Origin: Atrichornis clamosus
Taxonomy: Eukaryota > Chordata > Aves > Passeriformes > Menuridae
Direction: 5' to 3'
Assembly (NCBI GenBank): GCA_013400975.1
Contig: WBMZ01010857.1
Coordinates: forward strand, 1 to 64,000
Length of the DNA: 64,000 nt
Below, piece after piece: positions 41,601 to 56,600 of this stretch. Numbering within the stretch: position 1 is the stretch's first letter; the number at the start of each line of letters is the position of its first letter. Under the pieces are notes generated by a model, which did no database searches, had not been told where the DNA came from, and saw nothing but the letters and a program-made list of their open reading frames with translations. A program made the position numbers and the translations under genes.

Positions 41601-44600
41601 GTTGATGCCGAGCTGCTGTCTGCTATTATGCAAATGAGACTTTATATCATGGCCTTTTTGAAGCTTGCTTTCCCATGAACCCCAGAAGATCTTGCAGCAA
41701 AACACTGCCAGTGCAGTTAACTAGCAACCAACAGCAACAGAGCAGAACAATACACTTTGTTACAGCTCACAGAATTTGCATTGGATTAAAATAGTTTAGA
41801 TTTTTTTCACTAGCATTGTCTTCAGTTCTTTCCCCGCCCATTCCCCCCCCCCCCCAATTCTGCTTCAGGCAAAAAATGAGGGCTGAATGCTTACTAAAGC
41901 AATTGGACTGAGAAACACAAGGATTTTAATCTTGAGCTCACGAGCCAGGGGGGCCCTCTCAGGCCAAATAAAATCCATGGCCAGGTTTTCATTCTGACTG
42001 AGCTAGCACAGGCTGTGTAATCAGGAGCTGATACTGAGTTGTACTCTGGGAAAGCCTCTAGTCAAAGGCACTTAGATTCTCTTTGGTGTAAGAAAATGGG
42101 GAAAATTCACGGAAACATGAAGTAGTAGGAGATAGCAAAGAAGAGGTGAAGAAAACACAGATGAGATGCCTGTGACATTAGTGAGGTCAGCAGTAAATCC
42201 AAGGAGACATAGGGAATCAGAAAGGATTTTATGGCTTGGGCTGATTTTTTACAGGGTTGTAGTATGCACAGCAACTTGCTGTAAAGTAACTTTTACAGTA
42301 ATGGAAACCATATTTCATCTTCTAATTTAAAATGAATGGTTTTTTGGATCACAGGGAGGCTTTTCTAATGGAGAAAATATTCCAGATCAGCATATTTATC
42401 TATGACTTCTACTTGGAATTTTTTTTCTTCCGATATTCAGTGTTTGCTTAAAAATATTTTGAAATATTTCTGCCTGTCTGAGGATCACCCTTTTTTTTCC
42501 TGATCTTTTATTTGAAGTCCTCTTTGGAGTGTCTGGCACTTTGCATGCTTGGGGGGCAGACAGAGTCTAACCGTGGGATGGGAAGAAGGAACAGGACTGG
42601 TGAAGGAGAATTCCCTGTGGCCCAGCCACCACTGCACCATGGAACATGCTCCAGCCTTGACTACATTAACAGAAAGTGGTGGTAGTGGAGAATTGCTGCT
42701 TCCCATAGCCCTCCAAAATAATTTATACTTCCTTGAATGCAGGAAGCCAAAGTCTTCTCCATCCTACACTCCGTAGAGATGCTAACTCTTAGTAACACCT
42801 TGAGGAAGTCTCCTCACCTGTCTGTCTCAACTTTGTGGGTTGTAAGAAAAGTGATTATAGTTGGTGGAGTGAACTAATGCCTCCCAAAGTCTTTGAAGAG
42901 AGAGTTTTGTACACCAGTTTATTTTCACTTGTATGACCAAGTGCTTAATTGCAGCCTAACCCTCTTTGCAGGTTGCCTTACCTCAGGTAGAAATTGCAGG
43001 ATAAGTGAACTTGCATCTGCAAGCTTATTTTGAAAGGACCAAGGCCTCATGGAAAGCTTGTGGAGTTGTAGCTGGACTGGAGCTATGCTGAAAACGGGCT
43101 CTTCCCAATTGGATTAAGCTAGTTCAGAAAAATGGTGTTTTATTCTGGAGCAAGGATGTCTTCAACGAGGTTTCAATGCAAGTATATCAGGTTCATTATT
43201 GTTAATTAGCTATTCCTGTTGCTGTCTAGAGGAAATGAGCCCTAAGTAATTTAGTCCCTTTTGAAAATGAAAATGTTGTCTTTAACTGCCTGGTAGTCAC
43301 ATGGTCTGATTATTCACACAGCATTGTTTTTGCTTGTGTGCTTCACCTGGAGCTCTGGGAAGGGGAGAATTTGCAAACACTACATAAAAATAACTGTGAT
43401 ATTTTCACCCATTTTGTTTGCACACAAAGACAGTGACTGTGTGGTCACTGTTCAACTGGTCAATGTTGGCCAGCCCAGCTGCTTTGCCAGGAAATGCTGA
43501 GCTGGGAGGGCCATGGCCATGGTGGAAGCACACAGAAGGTCAGGACTTAAGAGACTTGCAAGCCCAGCTTTGCAGTTCTGTGGCCAAACTGGTTCTGACC
43601 TAGCAGAAAACAGTGTTTTAATTGCAATAGTTTTTCCTTCTTGGCTTCCGAATGTCAGTGAAAGAACAGTCGTGGGTGGTACTGGAGGGAGCCAGCCTTC
43701 AACCCCAGTGGTGTCTGGGTGGAGAAATAGCAACTCAGGGGAAATGTATTTTTGATGGTATCAAGCTCTATAGGCAGTAGCCTATAATAGATTGATATTA
43801 TGCAAAAATCAGAATAATCCACCCCACCCTGCCTACCTTGGCCCTGGTGTTGTTGGGGTGGTTGGGAGTGCCATCAGTGAGCACCCAGCTCTGTGCTCCA
43901 GGGATTTGCACCTTCCGGATTCCTTTGTACTGAAGCTAATATTGGGGAAGGTCGGTGCTGGAACTGCCATTCCCCACGTTTTGGACAGCTGGAGCCACCT
44001 CCTTCTCTGGAGGTTCAGTCAAATGTGGAATGAGTAGTCTTTCCAAAGAAGTAAAGTTTCTTAGGCTGCTGAGTTATTTTTGGGGCTGTGAGTGCTGCGT
44101 TGTTTGTAGATAGTTTTCCTTTGGCAATCTGTAGCTACTATGGGATAGATAAGTACAATACATTGCTGGAGCCATCTGACATCTTGTTGTCATTCTAAAG
44201 GCAACCTCTCAAAACACCTGGCCTCTTCAGTCTTCTGATCCTGATTTTGCCTCCTCCAACGAACCTGCTCCTTGGGCTCTATTGGGCTCTTTTTTGTTTC
44301 CTGCAGTACTGTGTTCCTGTGCACACACTTACACACAGAGCAACTAAAGGGAAGGTGTTCACACTGCTACTAGTGCATGAGTGCGCCCATTATTAATTTT
44401 AATGTGTTGAAAGAGTTACAGAAGGGAGTTTGCAAGGCATTTTCAATTCAGGTTAACTATTGCAATATACATTTAATTACATACATTACTGACTAAAGCC
44501 AGTGAAAGCTGATCGCAGGCATGCGTAAAGGTGATCCACCCACCTCAAGCATCTTGCAGGACTTCTGTGTGTTAAGCAGCAGTTCAAATTTTCTTTACAC

Positions 44601-47600
44601 CAAAAGGTTGAACCATTCTGACCAAATCCTTTTAAACAATCACTTGTTATAGAAACCATAGCATTGCTTTGATTTAAGCAAGGGCTTGGTTTTTTCATTA
44701 GCTTAAGGTAACTAAGAAGATTTAAGCCAACTTCTCATTATCCTGACACCGAGACCACTAACAGCATCCTGGTTATTCTGACTCCTCTTCGTTTGCTCTT
44801 GAGCAAGTGTGGAGGGCCAGATTCCAGTAGCATTCCCACCTGCAGGCCTCTGGAGGGTGTATGCCTGCACCCTCCATACTGCTGTCTGTGATAGGAAGGA
44901 AAGGCAAGTGATCAACTTAGTGAGGCCAAGACTTGTTTTCCAGACAAGGATATTGTCCCTCATTACAGGGGAGATCCCAGGCAGATTAAAAGTTCACTGT
45001 TAGGATGTTTTATGTTGGTGCTGTTCTACTGTACAGACAATAATTCAAATACTCACAACCTGTCCCCCTTAGTTCTGGTTAAAAAAGCTTGCTCTCTCCT
45101 ATTTCTTTGAGGAATAATAATGGACCTCTTAAGCTGGAGAGATAAAACCTCCCCCTTGTTTAGAAAAGAGTGCCAGAGAGAAAGAGAGAGAGAGAGCATG
45201 CTGGCTCTTAGAAGAGATATTTAGTCATCCTTCTCTGCAGAAGGCTGGCAGGGAACATTGCAAAGTTCATTTCCGAATCAGAAGAGCGTGTAAACACTGC
45301 TTGTTTTATTCACTACATTAATCGTACTTCCTATATTACTCATAATATTAAAATTCCTAAGTCACTTGAGTGTATACCAGAGACATTTAGCTGCCAATTT
45401 TCAAATAATCATAAATTGAGTGTGTCTGTTTGAGCTAGCCAGAATAATCTGGGTTAGATCATGAGTGTGTGTCTGTGCCTGTGGGTGTAGGGGGAAAGAG
45501 GGACTGCTGTGGCAGTCCCTGTGTGTAAGGCCTGGGAAACCTCTTCAAAGGAGCAAATAAGAGAAGAGGAGAATGGTTCTTATTTTTGTCTGCTTCTGTA
45601 TTTCTCCACAGCAGGTTAGACCCTTCACCTGCCACTTCTAATTTCCTTTCTCCTCAAATGAAGGTGGCTGAGCTTTCCTGATAGTGTATCTCTTTGTGTG
45701 CCTGCATTTTGAATCTCTCAGTGAGCAGTGTTGGGTTTACCTTCCAGCCAGTCCACTGCTCCCAGCAGGCATTGAAAGAAGCTGTCTTACCATGGGCCTG
45801 GGAAGGTTTAATGTGGGCACCAGCAGTCCCCAGGCACACTCTGCTGCTGCTTGGCATAGCTCCTGCAATGGCATCCCTTGCAGTGGGAGCAGCCCCATGT
45901 GGCTGGGTCTGGCCCTGGACCAAGCCAGAGCTGACCAAGCCTTCCAGCAACTGAAGGCAGCCTACAAGAAAGATGGAGAGACTTTCTACAAGGACATGTA
46001 GTGACATGACAAGAGAGAATGGCGTCAAACTGACCGAGAGTAGGTTTAGACTGGATATTAGGAAGAAATTCCTTCCTGTGAGGGGAGTGAGGCCCTGGCA
46101 CAGGTTGCTCAGGGAACCTGTGGCTACCCCATCCCTGAAAGTATACAAGGCCAGGTTGAATGGGACTTGGAGCAACCTGGGATAGTGAGAGTTTCCCTGC
46201 CCATGGCAGGGGATGGGACCAAATGATCTTTAAATTCCCTTCCAACCAAGGCCATCCTATGATTCTATGATAAACTCTTCCACCAGTAGGAATCAGGCTT
46301 CCTCCCTCTGGAGATACTGTGAACAGATACCAACCACCTTTAGCTCTTCTTCCCAAGACACAGCAACCGCACACCCTGATCCCTCCAGTATGAGCAGATC
46401 TAGTCCTGGTCTTGTTTTCCAGACCTCTAACACTGATTGCTGCTCCCTTGCACCAGACTCCAGTGCAGTGGAAGCAGAGGGGGTCAGCTGCAAAGCACAG
46501 GAAAGTGATATTGCAAAGTTACTGGTAAGAACAGAATTCTAAGGGGAGTGTCCATGCTGTGTCTTCCCATTCTTAGAATATATTTTTCAGTAGATGTTCT
46601 AGGAGTGAGATTCAGTTTGGTGGCTCCTAAATACACCTCCTGAGTATCCCTGAGACTGGTTGTTCATTGCTCCTGCTGAGTACAGGCCGGGAAGGGGCAC
46701 CAGAATGGGATACAGCTGAGGAGATGGTGCAGAACAGGAGGAATGCTGGCCTATGCTTTTTATAACATGCCTTAAGATGTCATCTTGATGAGTTGCTCCC
46801 TGGAGAAACCTTGAGTAAGAAGAACCACATGCCAAAATCTCTATTTTCCCTTTTCAGTTAGGATTGTGAGGAAAGAAGTAAAAATCAGGGACAATGATGA
46901 TGGCATGTAAGACTGCTGTTGATAATCACACTCACTGCTTTTGTTTTGGTTTGCATAAATGTATCTTAAAATACCCTTTATCGGTCAGTGTCATCATCTT
47001 TATTTTGCACATGTTAACTTGAGTCAGACAGATGTAACTTCCAGTCAGTGCCAGTGCTGGGAATGGTCATTTCACTAATAGCAGTCGTGTTGGAAATCAT
47101 GCAACAGTAGCACAAGCAGCTGAGCAGATAAAAGCTGTTTTGTGTGTTAACATTAAGCTGTAAAGCATCTGCGAGCATGTGTGTTTCAGCACATGGGTTG
47201 CCAGGTACCTTCAGTACATGGCAGGTTTTTGTCATTCTAGAATGTATGGGGCTGGTGGCCAAATGCCCCAGGAATGGAAGTGCTGGGAATGTGACTTGGT
47301 GTTGAGCTAGCAAATTTTGTGGTCTCAATCCTACCATTGGTTGCATCTTGATTGCAGCAGAAAGTCGTCACCTCTAAGCATCGTCTACTTGCAAAACAGT
47401 TACAAATGGCACTGAAAATGAAAATGGAATATTTTTGTAGGACAGATGGTTGGCCTGTACCAAGCACTTCACTTCCTTTCTTGCTGTTCACCTTAGAAAC
47501 TCTAAACCTGTTGTTCTTTCAGCACAGTCTTGGTTTTCCTTTAGCTGAAGCAATAGTGGAAATCTTTGAGAAATGAGTGAGTGGTGATAGGAAACAGTCT

Positions 47601-50600
47601 TTGTAACCAATTGCCACATTTCTATTGTTTCATTTTCAAACATGAATGAGAGATGGGTTAAATGGACTTAATATTCATAACTACCTAGTGTTTCTCTTTT
47701 TTAGAGGACTAACAACTCTCGACATTACATTCTAGAAAGGGGATGCTATATTTGTGGGTAAAACTGCAGGTATAGTGTCTAGCCTGGATAAATTGATTTG
47801 TTGATAAATCAAATAACCATAGCTCAGACAAAAATATGTCAACAATGCTGGGAATATCATCACTGATCTCTTTAGCAAAGCTGTTAATTGCCTCTGTAGT
47901 GAGCCATAGAGATAAAAACTATATTTCTAACTACTTCAAATATACTTAATATGTGAATATATTAAAAGCTATAGTTGACATACTTCAAGTACTTAAAAAT
48001 ATAGACCTAAGTTTTCTGAAATTACTGATTTCAGATATGCAACTGTTGAAGTTACTGATTTGGAACAAATGAAAAAGAACTGATTTTCAAAGATGTCATC
48101 TATTTTCTAGACAATACTTTCCTTTAAGGCATCTAGGATGGATGGAGTACCAGCAGTAATCTATGAATTTTAAAAGGTCCTGCAGTGTCTAGGCAGAAAT
48201 GCTAGGCTAATTGTGGAAGTGGTACCCTTCTCAAATGTTTTTGGGTGCTAATGACTCCTCATGTCCTCTTTCAGTATCCACAATGGAGTGATAGCAGTGT
48301 TCCAACGTAAGGGTCTCCCAGACCATGAACTTTACAACCTCAATGAAGGAGTAAGGTAAGAGACTTGGCTGCATTGGATATTCTCAGCCAGATGCTCAAG
48401 ACTGTTTGCCAGCCCTCGCACTTTAGAGCTTCTGCAGAGTATTAAGGTTTTTCTCCCAGTGGGATTTTCGATCAGCACAGTCCATTTGCCTCAGTAATTG
48501 CTGTTGCTGATGTGTGTCAACACCTCACTGAGCAAGAGCTGATCCCTCCTTCTGGAGGAGGAATTCAGCCCTGATCAGGAGAGTTTATTTCATAGTCTGT
48601 CTTGACATGCTGGTTTAAAACTAAGGAAGGGAAAACCTGGACCCCTCTAGTGATGCAGCCCTATTGCACTGGAGTGATACTGCCATTTCCAGAGGTGCCA
48701 CTCTGAGGTGCTTCCCTTGCATCCAGGGAGGAGGTAAACCCTCCAGGCACTCAGTGGGACATGGCAAGAAAAGATGTCCTGCCTGGTGGTCCCTTGGATC
48801 TACTGCTCCTTCCATATGTAAAGTTACAACGCTGTCCTGTCAATACCATGGCCTGAGTAACACTGTTTATGTTTCCAATTTCTTCCTCCTATTGTGATGA
48901 TACTGTCTGCAGCAGACTAAATATAGACCAGTGAGGTGTATAATGGGAACTTTTAATTGTGGGAATATCTTCAGAAAAGTCCAGCCAGATGACATTGCGC
49001 TTGTGTTTGCTTTTTTTGAAATTAAAAGAAGCTTACTCTTCAGTTACTTCTTACTTCTCTGGGGAGAAAATGACATACAAAGAATAGCTTTTCTGGGATG
49101 GCTGTCAGTTAACATGATCCATCAATCATGTTGAGTTACTTATTGGAATAATGGTTAATCATTATTATTGTAAGTGCTGTTAGGATTCTTCAGCTTTATC
49201 TGAATGACAAAAGAGGGTACTTCTGGACTGAGATTTCTTGCCCAATGCATTTGCCTTAATATGCTTATCTACTGGTGAGGGACAGAAGAGGAAAAATTGT
49301 CTGCTGGTGTGACAGAGATGAATATAATCTTGTATGAACCAATAAATAGAAGATAGATAAAAATGTGCCCAAATTTTGCTTTAATTTACCTGGCTATAAA
49401 CCCTGCACCATGATGCTTGGTAACATAATTGAGTTGAATTTATTGCAACATCCCATGCAGCTGAACAGGCAAGCTGATTACAAATAGATTTTTTTTTCCC
49501 TATTTTATGATGGCTTTGCTGCCACATGATAGGCCCATTTCTTTTTGTTCGGGTAGGGATAATGCTGCTTTGTTGCTGTTTCAGCTGATGGCTCACTTCA
49601 GGGAGAATGCCTGGTGCCTCATACCTGAGCTGAAGATGAAATTACTGATTTGACATATGCCAAAAATACCTGTCTTACTGCTATTGTTATTTATTTCAAA
49701 ATAACTTTCTTTGGGTTAATGTGAGTGCAAAAATACCTGGTTATTCACAAACATGACCTCAGAAGTGGAACAAGTGTGTACTTGCCTTATGAATGTTTTA
49801 GATGCATTTTCCCATGAGTACAAAATGAGAAAGAAACACATTATTTCCACCGGGCAGAATTTTAGTGTGGAAGCGTTTAGTTAAATGGTTAATATTAGTT
49901 AGTTACTTTTTTGAACAGTTACCCCACAGTAAAATAAGTTATTTTATTTTACCACTATGATCAGAGCAGATTCTGGAATACTTTTCATAATAAACCCCTA
50001 AATATCCAGATTGACTCACATGACTCACAGATCAAGTGTAAATAATTGAACAATAATTTGCACACCACTGTTTTGACTCAGGAATGTCACATATTCAACT
50101 ACCATATGTCACATACATGCAGACAAATATGTTAAACTTCCTTTTCTGAAGACGCACCTTGAGGCTTTGAACCCTTATTATTTAAGAAAACATCAGTGGG
50201 TACAAATCTGTAGAGTACCATTCACTTTTCTTCTAGGTTTGGCTCATAAGAGCTGCCACTCATTTACACCAATGCCTTTTGACACCATTGCATTCCTGTG
50301 GCATTAGAAAATGGCCTTAAATACAGAGTTATATACACAGCCCTCAGAATCCCTATTGCAACAAAAACAGTCTGGGATTTGAGTCTCTCTCACACTGCTG
50401 GAACTCCTGAATTCTTCTGCTAAAGCTGATGAAGCACAGTAAGGTGGTGAGAAGGTACTCCAGCAACTGGGAGTATCACCAGTGTGTGGCCTGTGCATTG
50501 CTCCCTCTGGGCTCTTTCTAGCTGATTTAATAGGAGATTGAGTCAAAAGTCTGGTAATAAAAATCTCTATGCGTGTATGTACTGTTTAGTTTTCTCTTGG

Positions 50601-53600
50601 TCCATGTGTGCAATATTAGTAATCAAACAGTGTTTTTTCCTTTTTCATTTCATGTACCATATGTCATTTCAAAGTGTTTATTTTGACCACTTTTAAAACA
50701 AGGAAGAAAATGAAGGAAAGGGAAACACAGCTGAAGCAGGATGTCCTGTACTAAAGCTAATACATATTTACAGCTGCCTCTTTTCCAAGTTTCAGGACAC
50801 TGATTTGATGCAAACAAAGCATATTTTTGTGGCATTTCCTCTTTTGCAGCCAGAGTTCAAACCCAGTAAAATCCCTTGTTTGCTTCATTTAACGTTATTT
50901 AACAGATACTATGCAGTGTTACACTTTCCATTCTGACTAATGTTGCAAGAGTTAATTTTAAAATGAACCAATGAAGCAGCAGCAGGAAGAAAAAAAGTCA
51001 GGAGCTATTTTAGCACATTTTAAGGGAATTTATATTATCATCTGAATTTATTAAGTCATTAAACAGGCAATGAAGACCTGATACCAATGATAGAGGACCT
51101 TTGTGAGTGCAAAATGCCTGGCTTAAAAATCAGATGTACTTTAAATAAGATTTGCTGTCTGGTCAGGGATCTCTTTTAGGTTTAGTTAGATTTTTACCTG
51201 GATTCCACCATGTTGTCCACATATAGGTTGATCAGTAATTAGAATTATCGAGGATCTGATAGCCTGTTTTTTATTAAAGGAAATTAAGCAAGGATGAAAA
51301 AGAAATTGCAAGTAATGTCTTGGATCCAGTTTTATTGTGGATCTCTTTTAAGTTAATATGTAAAAAGAACATCAAACACCAGTGTTCTGAGCTGGCATGA
51401 GGGTCTCACTGTTTCACTAGAAATTAATTAAGTAGCTTGAAGTATTTGCATTATTAGGAATTGAAGAAGCAAGATGCATGATTTGTGCTGTCAGTTCTTC
51501 TGCCCTGTAAACAGAGATGTTAATGTAGACATAGTGCTGCCTGGTGTGCTGCAGTCCAGTGCATATAATTACCTACAAGCTGGTTGTTTGGTTCATTCAC
51601 AGCTGAAAAAATGGAAATGTGGTGGGATCTTGTTTTATCAGAGGGACATTGGATAAGTAGAATGTATTTTTTTATTTCCTGCCCTAAATGCCAGAATTTA
51701 TTAGTAGAACCTAAAATAGTAAAAGAGAAGATATTTGCAAATCACCTCTTCAAAACTATCAAGAGTCCAGGTGGAGCTGCTAGCTTGAGGAGAGAGTAGA
51801 AAATTAAGCAAAACCTGTCAGCATAAAGTACCAGTACTTTTTTGAAACAGTGGCATGAAGTGGGAATAAATTGTCACTCTTGTAGGAGAAATCAAAACCG
51901 CAACTTTCTTGTTAGTTCAACCTAAAAGTGGTTTGTCTATCCATGTTCAAAGTAAGAAGAACCTTTAGTGCCATCACCTGTGATCCAGAAAAAAATCACT
52001 CCACTGGACAGTAAATCTCCACTTGGAGTGAACACGTTACAATTTGGCTGTCATCCTTGTTCTCCTTGACTTCTCTTAAGGCATTAGGACTTCAGCAGCC
52101 TTTGGGGAGGTGGATTTTAACCCTTGCCAAGGTCTTGTCAGTGGTACTGTTGAGGGCAGAGTCTCAGGGCACTACCAGAGCTGTCCTCTGCCACACGTTG
52201 CAGCTACATGCCAAGGAGACTGGTGATCCAACAGCTCTTCATGGCAGTGGGATACCTATGGATAATGCCTCAGCTGGCTTTCAGAGCTTCTGTCCATAGG
52301 TAGTTTGTCCAAATTCATCAAGTTTTTAGTTGGACAGTATTTTTATGGTTAGGAGCATCTGAAAACCTCCTTCCTTTTGTTTATTTTTTATTTATTTTCT
52401 GCCTAGAGCATTTCCACAGGGTGCAATGAGAACAATGTGGACATGCACTTAAGGATAAATAAACCAAGATACCATATTTCAGCCTCCTCAAGATTGACCT
52501 GGTCCTCTCTTCCCTGAACTTTCAGGAGATCTCAAGAGGCTATGCTGAAGCATGTATTGTAAAAACATCAGAATCAACTCCTGTAGACTTTCATGGAATA
52601 TAGGGATATGCTGGATTTGGTTTGATGACTCTTTGTTTACTAGTTAAATAATTTGATTAGTGAGTTATTTGTCAGTTAAAGATCTAACACAAAGCAATAG
52701 ACATGTCACTGAATATATAATTTACATCATTTACATCATTACCCTAATTGAACTGGATGTTTCAGTTTTAAGTCAAATTTGACCTTACTTTTTCATGGAA
52801 CCTGATGTGGCCACACAGGTTTTCAAAAGAGCTCCAGGCCAGATTTAGATGTGTTCAGAAAACCGAGCTGGGGCTACATTTCTGTAAGGTCCAAGTTGTC
52901 ATTTATACATCTGAATAGTGACCTGACTGAAAAGAGGTACTGTCTAGCATCCAGCATGTGAGATTTAAATAATACAGCTTTTTAGCCGTGTAGTGAGTTT
53001 TACCTGGATACACACAGGCTTATGGACTGGTTGAGTTCAGTTTCTTAACTTGAGAGTTGTTTTATGGGATTTTTTTGCATGGGAATTTCATTTGCTGTCT
53101 GAGATTGCTTTGTAGGTTTTAGTGTAGAGGAATCATGAAAGGCAGAGCTAAACTGTTAAATTCCTACCTGCCTTTTCACTGAAACCATATGAAACTTCAG
53201 CTATCTTGAGTCTCCTGAGTGGATGTAGGATGGAAAGCATTCTCTTTTCATCAAATCTTAAATTTCCTTTTATATGTGTAATTGAGCCATCTAAAATGAC
53301 AGCAGATATTTTTCTACATACAGAAATGCTGGCTGGAGTCTTGGTATTGTGGACACTGTTTGCTCTCTTTGTAGTTAGTCATTAGGCTCTGTGCTTACTC
53401 ATACTAAAGTATTTTGCTATTAGTGACTTCCCCTCTTTCATGCAGGACACAGCTAATACAATTTGCTGGTTATACAGATTCTTCTCTTGCTCTTTTTAAT
53501 ACAGGCAATTACTGAAAACAGAACTGGGATCCTTTTTCACTGAGTATCTGCAGGTAGGCTTGTGTTCTCCTTTTTTAAATCAAATTTTGTTATATGCTAC

Positions 53601-56600
53601 TGAGCAAAATCACAAAATCATTTCACCCATTCTAAATGATGATCTGGAGACCCTTGAAACCATTCAGAGATGTCCACTGACTTATCTGTGGTTTTGAAAT
53701 TAATGGATTAATGAGATTTGGATTTTATATACATATATATATATAGCTAGTGAAAAGCTAGTGAAAAACACAGCTGTCACTGTGTTTCTGTAGGACATTG
53801 CTGTCTTTCATGAGATTTCAGACATTCTTTTTAGCTTAAAATTGAAGTCCCTGATTAAACCAGGGAAGTTTATTGTAGTATAGTTACGAGGAAAGACTTT
53901 TAGCAGTAAGTATCTCTCTCTATTGAAGCAATATTCTTTCTGCTTCTCTAAGTACATGTTTTGTAGGTCAGTCATTTGAAGTTTGAGAAGCACTTTGTAC
54001 TGCACAAAATACATGCTGTATCCTAAGAACATCAGGTGATTATGTCGTTTCACAAGTATCCCAAGTGATTTAAGCAAGATGGACACAGCAAGACTCCTTT
54101 GATGATTACTCTTTAAAATAAAAGACCCCTTTCATTGTCTAAAGTTAAGAATGAGCAAAATGTGAAATATGATGGCTGTAGGGAAGTACAGAATTGACTA
54201 AAGGTAGTCTATATTTTATTTACAGAATCAGCTGCTCACAAAAGGCATGGTGATCCTAAGGGACAAGATCCGGTTTTATGAAGGTAACTTGGATTTTAGC
54301 ATGGCTATGTATGTCACAGGAGTTTTAGCAATTGCACTCTGGAGGCAGTGGGATGCTTTCCAGTATCTTCCTGGGACTGTGGATTAGCGTATCTCAGCCC
54401 ATTCCTACAGTCTGTTGTTGGGTCCTGCCTTGTGTTCTCATTAACTTTCATCAAGGGGAGGTGATTGCCTAGAGCAGCATTGAGGGAGTTAGGGAAAGAT
54501 TGGCTCCATCGAGGACACTTCGTTCTCCTTTAGTTACAGCCTGCTTACTGTTCAGGAAAAGTGGAAAAATAGACTGAGATACATAATAATCGAAAAGCTA
54601 AGCACAAAGATCCCAGTTAGTTGAAGTATCTAAATCCAAAATAATGCTTTAGCTCATTTTATGAGTTACTCTGGAGTCATGCTGACATAAATGAGGTCAA
54701 ACACTGTCTCTCATTTTAAAGTCAAGGCTCCATTTAACTGTCTGCACCTTCTGGAGGTGCCACCTTATGGAAGTAAACATCAAAAATAAACCTCCCCCCT
54801 GGTGCGTTACTTTACAGGCACCTGTATTTTGTGTCCCATGCTATTATGTGGTGTTTAGATGTGCAGTTAAATATGCGGTTTTGTCCTAGGTTTGGCATGC
54901 AAATTGTGCCAGGGGAGCTTTAGATCGGATGTTAGAAAAAAATTGATTCACCAAAAGGGTTGTTCAGGCATTGAAACAGCCTGTCCAGGGCAGTGGTGGA
55001 GTCACCAACCCTGAAGGTATTTAAAAGATGTGTAGATATGGCACTTGGGAACATGGCTTAGTGGTGGCCTTGACAGTGCTGGGTTAATGGTTGGACTTGA
55101 TGATCTTGGAGGGCTTTTCCAACCTAAATGATTCTGTGATTCCATATCTCATCAGATGATGAAATGATTTTGAAATATCTTCAAGAATTATCACCCATGT
55201 AAACATTCTCAAGATCTTTGAGGGGCGAAGGCAATTTTAAAGAAATGCATCTTTCCTTTTCCAAAGTCTAAATGTACTGCTCAAGTAGGAGCTTAGAGAC
55301 AACTGTTTCCATTAGTCTCTATCTCTAAATAATATCTCTATCTATAAATCCTGGATGTGACCTTTCATGACTGCCAGTACAGCTGATCAGATTAAGGTGG
55401 TGCTATGGAATCCAGCTTTTCTGATGAAAAGACAGTAGCCCTTAACACCCAAAAAGAGAACCAATTTCACATTAAAAACTCTGAAAATCCACAAAAAGAG
55501 TACTGAAACTCTTTCAGGTGAACACCAAATTCCTCAGTTATATAAGATAACAGCTTGGAGAGCACAAGGGGAGCTGTAGGAATCTCAAGGCCTTCATAGT
55601 TGCTTTGTAAATCACAAAGGAAGTTGTTTTTTAAGTATCAAATCAGCAAATGAGATACAGACCTACCAAAGTCCAACCCTTTTTTTCCTCTCCTGATATT
55701 ATCAGCTTGAAAATCAGAAATGTTTGAGATCAAAGCTGAGATGAAAAACTAAAATGTGAGACCACTAGAGGGCTTTCAAATATAGAACCGTGTTTAGGAA
55801 ATACCAAATATGAGCAAGCTGTTGACTTCAAAATTATTTTGGTTTTTGATTTAGTGTGTCATTTTGTGGTTGCCCCTTAAGATATGGTCAGAAATTCTGG
55901 TAAGGTGAGAATTAAACTGGTCATGTTTTTTCCAAGTCCATGCTCAGAAATGTCATCTCTCTAAAACTGGCAAGTTACAGGAGGGTAGCAGTAATTCAGT
56001 CATCTCATTCAGAGGCAGAGAGGTCTTTCTGACTCGCAGCTTTCCTGAGGAGTTGCTGGTGGACTTGAGTTTCCAAGGCTAGAACTTGGGTTTCTTGGAA
56101 GCAGATGCAGCCCTGCCCTAGAGTCCATCCTGTAGTTGGTGACCCTGTGGCTCCCAGTACACCCAAGACAGAGCTGAGAGCATGGAAATCTTGGAAGCTC
56201 CCATTCTGAGCAGGGCTCCCTTCCTGGGTCTGCAGCAGCAGCAGTTCTGCCCTCAAATCTCAGGTTGTCCATATCCCACGGTTTGAGTTTCCCTCTCCAC
56301 TTGGTGTTGAAGTTTTCATAAGAGAAAATAACACACTTTGGAGGGATTTTGTCTTGCGAAAGGTTTTGAAAATCACAGAATGGTTTGGGTTGGAGGGGGC
56401 CTTAAAGATCATCCAGTCCTACCCCATCATAGGCAGGACACCTTCCACTAGCCCACATTTCTCCAAGCCCCGTCCATCCTGGCCTTGAACAGTTCCAGGG
56501 ATGGGGCAGCCACAGCTTCTCTGGGCAGCCTCTGCCAGTGTCTCACCATCCGCACAGGGAAGAATTTCTTCCTAATAACTAATTACTTATTCTTATATTT

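Larger units (their letters stand above)
38690..48274 (+). other. PRR5: PRR5 intron between coding exons 1 and 2
   Basis: GTAAGG donor to TCTTTCAG acceptor, 9.6 kb, phase 2. It contains a poly-C tract, a GA microsatellite and one sense-oriented CR1. No exon-like open frame with family resemblance is visible on either strand. Confidence 0.9.

Noticed and set aside
45654..46374. Open frames of 170-190 codons on the minus strand
   Set aside because: They largely overlie the CR1 fragment and read it in antisense; not genes.
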